Source: Achromobacter xylosoxidans
Lineage (GTDB): Bacteria > Pseudomonadota > Gammaproteobacteria > Burkholderiales > Burkholderiaceae_B
Length of the DNA: 64,000 nucleotides
Direction: 5' to 3'
Assembly (NCBI RefSeq): GCF_014490035.1
Contig: NZ_CP061008.1
Span: forward strand, 3,658,001-3,722,000
This document shows, piece by piece, positions 59,290 to 64,000 of this stretch. The notes under the pieces were generated by a model that was given only the letters and a program-made list of their open reading frames with translations, did no database searches and was not told the origin of the DNA. Both the position numbers and the translations under genes were made by a program. Positions within the stretch are counted from its first letter, which is position 1. Every line of letters begins with the position of its first letter.

Positions 59290-60033
59290 ATGAACTGCAA
59301 TACCGAAGCCCAGTATTTCCCTACGTCCAGCGCCGGCATGCCCCCGCGCATGGACATCTATGTCGGCATCCACAAGGCCTTGCGCGCCATGATGCTGGAC
59401 ACGCTGCAGGCCGTGGGCCGCGTCGACACGGCCGACCCCGCCGAAACGCGCGCGGCATGCGAACGCGTGCAGGCGCTGGCCGACATCTGCGCCAGCCACC
59501 TGGGACATGAAAACGATTTTTTGCATGCGGCGATGGAAGCGCGCCGCCCCGGATCCAGCGGGCGCATCGCCGCGGAGCATGTCGAACACCTTGCGGCAAT
59601 TGCCCGCTTGCGCGCCGCGGCCTCCGCCCTGCTTGCAGCCGGCTGTGGCGCAACGCAAGCAGAAGCCGCGCTGCTGCTGTACCGGCAACTGGCGCTGTTC
59701 GTCGGCGAGAACTTCGCCCATATGCACGTGGAGGAAACGCAGCACAACCAGGTATTGTGGTCTTGCTACAGCGACGATGAGCTGCGCGCGCTGGAAGGCG
59801 CCATCGTGGCATCGCTGCCGCCGGCCGAGAACCTTTGCATCATGCGCTGGATGGTTCCGGCCATGACGCCCGCCGAGCGCGCCGAACTGCTGGCAGGCGT
59901 ACGGGCTGCCGCGCCCGCGCCTGTCTACGCCGCCGTGCTCGACGCGGTGCGGCCGCATCTGACTCGCGCGGATTGGGTCAAGCTGACCCGTGCGCTGACA
60001 CCATCCGACACCGCTGTGCGGATCGTGGCCTGA
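59290..60033 (+). CDS. Hemerythrin (HHE)-domain protein
   Basis: 247 residues from the ATG at 59290 (AAGG eight bases upstream). A four-helix diiron domain is indicated by H28 (DIYVGIHKALR), H70/H73/E74 (SHLGHENDFLH), H97/H100 (EHVEHL) and H144/H146/E149 (FAHMHVEETQHN), then a helical C-terminal region (about 165-247). Cytoplasmic HHE proteins bind O2 or NO, or help protect iron centres. Divergent from the PNPOx-GAF regulator pair, so possibly controlled by it. Exact role unknown. Confidence 0.85.
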   Translation: MNCNTEAQYFPTSSAGMPPRMDIYVGIHKALRAMMLDTLQAVGRVDTADPAETRAACERVQALADICASHLGHENDFLHAAMEARRPGSSGRIAAEHVEHLAAIARLRAAASALLAAGCGATQAEAALLLYRQLALFVGENFAHMHVEETQHNQVLWSCYSDDELRALEGAIVASLPPAENLCIMRWMVPAMTPAERAELLAGVRAAAPAPVYAAVLDAVRPHLTRADWVKLTRALTPSDTAVRIVA

Positions 60034-60042
60034 GAGCCGCGA

Positions 60043-60891
60043 TCAATTCGCCTTTTCGTCCTCGCCCTTGTAACCGCTGATATAGGCGCGCCCCGAGCAG
60101 CGCACGAAGGCCACGCAGGTCAGGCCGCCGCTCTTGGCGTCGCAGGTGGCGCGCGCCTCGTTGCGCGCGGCCACCGGATCTGGATTCTTCGCGGTAAAGC
60201 TGGTGCCGCGGCCCTTGCTGCCCTTGCCCCAGGCCATGCCGACGCAGGTGTCGGTATAGGTGAGCACCGTGCGGCAGCCCACGCAGTCTTCCCACTTGAG
60301 CAAGGCGTCGACCGCTTCCTTCTCGCTCGGGTAGCCGTCGGCATAGGTCAGCTGGCCCGAGTCCTTCTCGGCCACGGAGCCCCAGTAGCCGCGCGAATCC
60401 AGCTTGGCCGACAGGGCTTCGAGCTGGGCTGGCGTGGCGCTGTCGGGCGCCTTCAGGTCGGCTTCGCTGTAGCCGGGGCCAACGCACAGGGGCATGACGG
60501 CAAGCTTGCACTTGCCGTCGGCGCTGTCGTTGGTGCAGGTGCGGATAGCCTTCTTCGCGGCGACCTCGGAAGACACGCTGGCACCCCAGAACAGGTCGTC
60601 GCGCGAATTGCGCGAGAACGCCACGCAGCTGTCGGAGAATGAGGTCACGCTCTTGCAGCCCTTGCCGCCGGCCTTGTTGCACTTGGCCAGCGCGGCGTCC
60701 TGCGCTTCCTTGGTGGAAGTTTCGGGCATGACCCAATACAGCTTGGCGTGCGCTTCGTCGGTGGCCACGGCGCCGTACAGCGTGTCGGCATGCGCCGCGG
60801 GCGCAGCGGCCAGGCCCAGCGCCAGCGCGCCTGCGCCGGCCAATGCGGCCACGGTGGAACGGAACTGAACGAGCAATCGCGCGAGCATCAT
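60043..60891 (-). CDS. Secreted protein with two DUF4189-like repeats
   Basis: 282 residues from the ATG at 60891 (a second ATG follows at once). Signal peptide about 1-35 ending AAHAD. Two similar halves follow, each with the pattern YGAVA/YWGSVA, a cysteine-spaced middle, and a C-C-x-V end: ALAKCNKAGGKGCKSVTSFSDSCVAFSRN against LLKWEDCVGCRTVLTYTDTCVGMAWGKG. A third cysteine-rich stretch closes the protein. The many cysteines imply disulfides and a periplasmic or extracellular place. The DUF4189 family has no defined function. Converges on the hemerythrin gene with 9 bp between. Confidence 0.75.
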   Translation of the reverse strand: MMLARLLVQFRSTVAALAGAGALALGLAAAPAAHADTLYGAVATDEAHAKLYWVMPETSTKEAQDAALAKCNKAGGKGCKSVTSFSDSCVAFSRNSRDDLFWGASVSSEVAAKKAIRTCTNDSADGKCKLAVMPLCVGPGYSEADLKAPDSATPAQLEALSAKLDSRGYWGSVAEKDSGQLTYADGYPSEKEAVDALLKWEDCVGCRTVLTYTDTCVGMAWGKGSKGRGTSFTAKNPDPVAARNEARATCDAKSGGLTCVAFVRCSGRAYISGYKGEDEKAN

Positions 60892-61260
60892 GGGTGTGCA
60901 ATATCCAGTGGTTGTGGCGCCGCGCACCCCTGCGATCTGTCATCGCCAGGGCGCCCCGGGGCGCAGAACGCGCGGATCGTAACACGTTACAGTTTGTCTT
61001 CCATGCCCTGCTTTTCCACGTTTCCAGGCATTACGTAACCAATTTTGCGACGGCTGAAAGCTGATGCGCCACTATTTTTTCGTTAACATTCTGCCCTCAT
61101 GGCGCAGCGCCGAGCGGCTGCTTGCGGGTATCCGCCGCCCTGCGGACGCTTCGGCGTCGCGATACGACTCGTCACGAAACGAAACCAAAACAAGACAAAA
61201 TCTTGCGGTTGCTGAATTATGTTGCGGCACGCCGGATCTTTGAGGGAGCTAGGGCCCAGC
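60892..61260. other. 369-bp intergenic region with GTAAC/TTACGTAA palindromes
   Basis: The longest gene-free stretch of the window, between divergent genes. It holds the dyad GTAAC-AC-GTTAC (60979-60990), an 8-bp palindrome TTACGTAA (61031-61038) and GTTAAC (61082-61087), all in AT-rich DNA. About 61185-61235 is A-rich with AATTAT and could be the promoter of the lipoprotein gene. I see no convincing open frame or RNA gene. Confidence 0.4.
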
Positions 61261-61824
61261 ATGAAAAAATCGCGACTCCGTTCGACCTGGTTGCTGGGCC
61301 GCGCCCTGCCGGCGGCCTTGGCCCTGGCCGCCTTGGCCGGCTGCGCGCCGATGCCCACGGGCGGCAGTTCCACGCTGCCGTCGCTGACCAATATCTTCTC
61401 GTCCGGGCTATCGCTCTCGCCCAGCGTGAACGTGGCCAAGAACATGAAGGGCCGTCCGGTCTCCGACGCCATCACGGCGCTGGGCGAACCGTCGAAGAAG
61501 CGCGGCGTGGGCAACACGATGGAGCTCATCTGGTCCGACTACCAGACCGCCCCCTATACCGAATGGGTCTCGACCGGCACCTCGCAGCAGGTCGTGGGCA
61601 TGATTCCGGCTACCTCCACCAGCGCCGCGACCCCCGTGTTCCAGAACACCAACCATGGCTATTACAACAACCGCACCAGGGTTTACGAATGCACCGTGGT
61701 GATGCGCATGCAGAACAGCGTCATCATCGACAGCCAGGTGGACGGCAACGTATGCCCTGAATTCATCGCCGCGCTGCGCAAGTGGGCCGGCGAACGCGAA
61801 GCCAACAACTACCGCAGCAATTAA
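61261..61824 (+). CDS. Hypothetical lipoprotein
   Basis: 187 residues from the ATG at 61261. Lipoprotein signal: basic start MKKSRLRS, hydrophobic core, lipobox LAGC (C about residue 36). Mature sequence has a small-protein-A-like pattern (GRPVSDAITALGEPSKKRGVGNTMELIW, about 74-100) that recalls OmlA/BamE-like folds, a YNNRTRVYECTVVMRM strand pair and two later cysteines (YECT, NVCPEF). Probably outer-membrane anchored, facing the periplasm. Unknown function. The next gene starts 14 bp after the stop. Confidence 0.75.
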   Translation: MKKSRLRSTWLLGRALPAALALAALAGCAPMPTGGSSTLPSLTNIFSSGLSLSPSVNVAKNMKGRPVSDAITALGEPSKKRGVGNTMELIWSDYQTAPYTEWVSTGTSQQVVGMIPATSTSAATPVFQNTNHGYYNNRTRVYECTVVMRMQNSVIIDSQVDGNVCPEFIAALRKWAGEREANNYRSN

Positions 61825-61838
61825 GGCGGCGCCCCATC

Positions 61839-62612
61839 TTGTCGAACAAACTCGGAGCCCGCCATTTCGTCGCCGCGACGGCTGACGCCATACGCCAGCG
61901 GGGCCGGGCCATGCTGGCCGCGGCGCCCTGGTCCCTGGCGCTGTTCATCCTGTCGCTGCCTTTCGCCTTGCTGATCAGCAACCTGTTTCCGTACGGGAAT
62001 GGGCTGTTCATGGCGCTGGCGCTGATCAACCTGATCGCGTTGGCGCGCATGACCGGCGCCTGGCATCGCGTCGTCAAGCCGGGTGGCCTGACGGGCGTCG
62101 GCGCCCACCGCGGCAACGCGGCGCAGGCCCGCCACCTGGCGTTGCTCGGCGCGCTCGTCATCACAGCCACTGCGATGGCTCGCGCCACCGGAGACCTGCC
62201 CTATGTGATCTACATGGTGCTGGCCGGATCGAATGACGCTGTGTTCTGGAGCGCCTTGTGCGCCGCGCTGGCGCTGATCTGGGTGCCAACGCTGTACGCG
62301 CTGGCGATGTACGGCCTGAGCCTGCCGCGCGTTGCGGTAACCGGCAAGTACGGTTTCCAAGCCGCGCGCACCGCCATGCCGTACAAGCCCTGGCCGCTGA
62401 TGCTGGCGTTGCTCATGTTGATCGCGGCGGCCGGCCACGCTGGCTACATCCTGGGCATGCTCGCGTACGGCTACCCGGATGTTGGGTTGGCGCGGGCTGC
62501 GATAAGCGCCCTGCTCTGCGTCCCGCTCGTGTTTGTGGTGGCGGCGATGTATGCGGTTGCCTATCGCGATTCCTGCGAACCGGCTGCGCGGACGCCCTCC
62601 AGCCGTCCTTGA
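61839..62612 (+). CDS. Hypothetical multi-spanning inner-membrane protein
   Basis: 257 residues from a TTG at 61839, chosen because TTAAGGCGG lies nine bases upstream; the frame extends further left but would overlap the lipoprotein gene. About six TM helices (for example WSLALFILSLPFALLIS, LALLGALVITATAMA, PLMLALLMLIAAAGHAGYILG, ISALLCVPLVFVVAAMYAVA). A loop reads GKYGFQAARTAMPYKPWP. No family recognised. Close spacing to the lipoprotein suggests a two-gene envelope unit. Confidence 0.65.
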   Translation: MSNKLGARHFVAATADAIRQRGRAMLAAAPWSLALFILSLPFALLISNLFPYGNGLFMALALINLIALARMTGAWHRVVKPGGLTGVGAHRGNAAQARHLALLGALVITATAMARATGDLPYVIYMVLAGSNDAVFWSALCAALALIWVPTLYALAMYGLSLPRVAVTGKYGFQAARTAMPYKPWPLMLALLMLIAAAGHAGYILGMLAYGYPDVGLARAAISALLCVPLVFVVAAMYAVAYRDSCEPAARTPSSRP

Positions 62613-62837
62613 ACCCGGGCGCAGGCCGTCCAATGAGGCGTCAGGCGCGCCTCTTGCTGCCATGCCCTAGTCCAAATCCGACGATCGCGGATACTCGATT
62701 TGGAGTATTGCCCCGCCACGCCAGAACTGCAAAAGTCGCTGGCAGCGGTTCCCGGGCCACCGTGTTGTCGATCATGTTGCCGCAGGCGCCCTCCCCCAAG
62801 TACTACTTATGAGCACGAGGAATCAGGAGATGTCGCC
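62613..62837. other. 225-bp gap before the amidase gene
   Basis: Holds no convincing gene. An AT-rich spot ATACTCGATTTGGAGTAT (62692-62709) contains the dyad ATACTC/GAGTAT, with TTTG inside, and may be a regulator site or promoter for the amidase gene. Confidence 0.3.
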
Positions 62838-63515
62838 ATGGACCCCAAGAGTTTTCATTTCATCCTTCCAGCGGACAAGCGCCCTTCGTTCAGCCCGCTG
62901 AACGAGGAGGTACACCCCGACTTCGGTTGGCTGACCGCGAATCGCGCACGGTCGCGCGGCGCCGACGTCTTCGCGGTGATCGATACGATCGTGATTCACG
63001 CCACGGCGGGTTATGCCACCCAGCACGCGATTGACACATGGAAGGATAGAAAGGCAAGCGCCCACTGGATCGTCCCGGATGAAGACGAGCCCCAGCACGG
63101 CCACTTCGTCTGGTCCGTGGTCGCTGAAGCCAAGGCGGCATTCCATGTCGGGGACGTCAACTACGCGCCGCATCTGGGCCAGGGTCCGAACGTCAATAAC
63201 CGCAGCCTGGGAATCGAGATCGTCAACACCCAGGATGTCCAGAATTACAAGGACCCCTATTCGGATTGGCAGGTTGAAGCGACGGCACAGATCATTACCT
63301 ATGCCTGGAGCAAGTATCCGAACCTGAAGCATGTCATTTCGCATGCCAAGCTGGACCCGAATCGCCGGTCGGACCCCGGAACCAATTTTCCCTGGTCCAA
63401 GCTGGAGAATCTGGTGCTGTCCCATACTGCGGTGGCACAACGGAATCCGCTGGTGTTTGCCGCCTATGCCGGCGCGCCGCGGGCCGATTACGCGGGGAAC
63501 TGCTGCGGACCGTGA
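62838..63515 (+). CDS. Type 2 N-acetylmuramoyl-L-alanine amidase
   Basis: 225 residues from the ATG at 62838 (AGGAG eight bases upstream). Amidase_2/PGRP fold with zinc ligands H54 (TIVIHATAG), H169 (HVISHAKLDPNRRSDPG) and D179, and E127 in LGIEIVNTQ. It cuts the amide bond between muramic acid and the stem peptide. No signal peptide or TM segment is visible, so it is either a cytoplasmic AmpD-like recycling enzyme or exported by another route. The tail ends in RADYAGNCCGP, an unusual double cysteine. Confidence 0.88.
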   Translation: MDPKSFHFILPADKRPSFSPLNEEVHPDFGWLTANRARSRGADVFAVIDTIVIHATAGYATQHAIDTWKDRKASAHWIVPDEDEPQHGHFVWSVVAEAKAAFHVGDVNYAPHLGQGPNVNNRSLGIEIVNTQDVQNYKDPYSDWQVEATAQIITYAWSKYPNLKHVISHAKLDPNRRSDPGTNFPWSKLENLVLSHTAVAQRNPLVFAAYAGAPRADYAGNCCGP

Positions 63516-63620
63516 TCTCGAATCCGCGCGAAGCTGACATTTCACTGACGCAAAGACGCGAATAGTTATTATTCATATAGAATCCGGACTGTCCGCAACC
63601 CCCCTAGCCTGGCAGTCCCG

Positions 63621-64000
63621 ATGTCCCTGCCCCCTTCCACGGGCCCTGATTTCCCACGCAAACGCCTGATCCTGACCGCCGCGCTGGCATTGGCGGCCTT
63701 GATCGCTTTGGCGTTCTGGTATGCCGGATCCAAGGGGTCCCCCGCCGCGCGCCCGCCCGAATATGGGCAGATTCCGGTAGCCGTCGCGGTTGCAGCCGCC
63801 AGCGCCGGTCCGCTGCAGCGCGACCTGCATGCGCTCGGCACCATTACGCCGCTGGCGCAGGTCACCCTGCGCAGCCAGGTCGATGGGGAACTGCTGAAGC
63901 TGCATTTCACCGAAGGCCAGGCCGTCGCGCGCGGCCAGCTGTTGGCCGAGATCGATGCGCGCCCCTATCTTGCGGCGCTGGCCGCGGCCGAAGGCGAACT
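63621..64000 (+). CDS. RND efflux periplasmic adaptor subunit, MdtA-like (partial)
   Basis: The first 126 complete codons are in the window; the gene runs off the right edge. Inner-membrane anchor at about 15-35 (RLILTAALALAALIALAFWY). Then a membrane-fusion-protein start: VAVAVAAASAGPLQRDLHALGTITPLAQVTLRSQVDGELLKLHFTEG, which follows MdtA of E. coli ([20 protein letters not shown]) very closely. MdtA-type adaptors link two RND pumps (MdtBC) to an outer-membrane channel; those genes should follow outside the window. No strong ribosome site before the ATG. Confidence 0.85.
   Translation, partial: MSLPPSTGPDFPRKRLILTAALALAALIALAFWYAGSKGSPAARPPEYGQIPVAVAVAAASAGPLQRDLHALGTITPLAQVTLRSQVDGELLKLHFTEGQAVARGQLLAEIDARPYLAALAAAEGE

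Overview
The window looks like chromosome of an Alcaligenaceae betaproteobacterium close to Achromobacter or Bordetella. The reasons are the very GC-rich sequence with long antisense open frames, a narXL/narKK/narGHJI cluster, a pertactin-like autotransporter, many small regulators and FecIRA-type iron uptake. This placement rests on gene content only. I see no rRNA, tRNA, insertion sequence, phage or CRISPR array.

Left part (1-12 kb). A GntR regulator is divergent from an IlvD/Edd sugar-acid dehydratase and an RraA-type aldolase; a perfect palindrome lies between them. A secreted small protein follows. A minus-strand operon then encodes a class V aminotransferase-like enzyme, an O-acetylhomoserine sulfhydrylase, a Tat-type alpha/beta hydrolase and an acyl-CoA-dehydrogenase-like flavoprotein. 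It diverges from an amino-acid ABC uptake system whose two permeases are fused into one 720-residue protein and which has no ATPase gene beside it.

Centre (12-32 kb). This is an anaerobic nitrate-respiration block. Reading along the minus strand it holds two nitrate/nitrite transporters (narK1, narK2), nitrate reductase narGHJI, a parvulin, moaA, a beta-carbonic anhydrase, mobB, the narXL two-component system, and ubiU-ubiV-ubiT for oxygen-independent ubiquinone synthesis. nnrS diverges from narK1. Many genes overlap by ATGA. FNR/Anr-like boxes lie upstream of ubiU and between narK1 and nnrS. narG and narK1 share an unusual two-part upstream motif.

32-37 kb. Three poorly characterised acidic or coiled-coil proteins, a flavodoxin-like reductase overlapping an iron-permease-like protein, and a FAD monooxygenase divergent from a LysR regulator.

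37-50 kb. This is the most distinctive region. A degenerate EAL protein is divergent from a hybrid kinase, a REC-EAL phosphodiesterase, a hybrid kinase with Hpt, and an RcsB-like regulator. The order matches the PvrSR-RcsCB system of Pseudomonas aeruginosa, but a large autotransporter with a proline-rich repeat linker follows in place of CupD fimbriae.

50-64 kb. A FecI sigma / FecR / TonB-receptor / PepSY iron-uptake set with a Fur-like box comes first. Next are a glycine-zipper protein, an unusual PNPOx-GAF-winged-helix protein paired with a second PNPOx protein, a hemerythrin protein, a DUF4189-like secreted protein, a lipoprotein and membrane-protein pair, and a type 2 amidase. The window ends inside an MdtA-like RND periplasmic adaptor.
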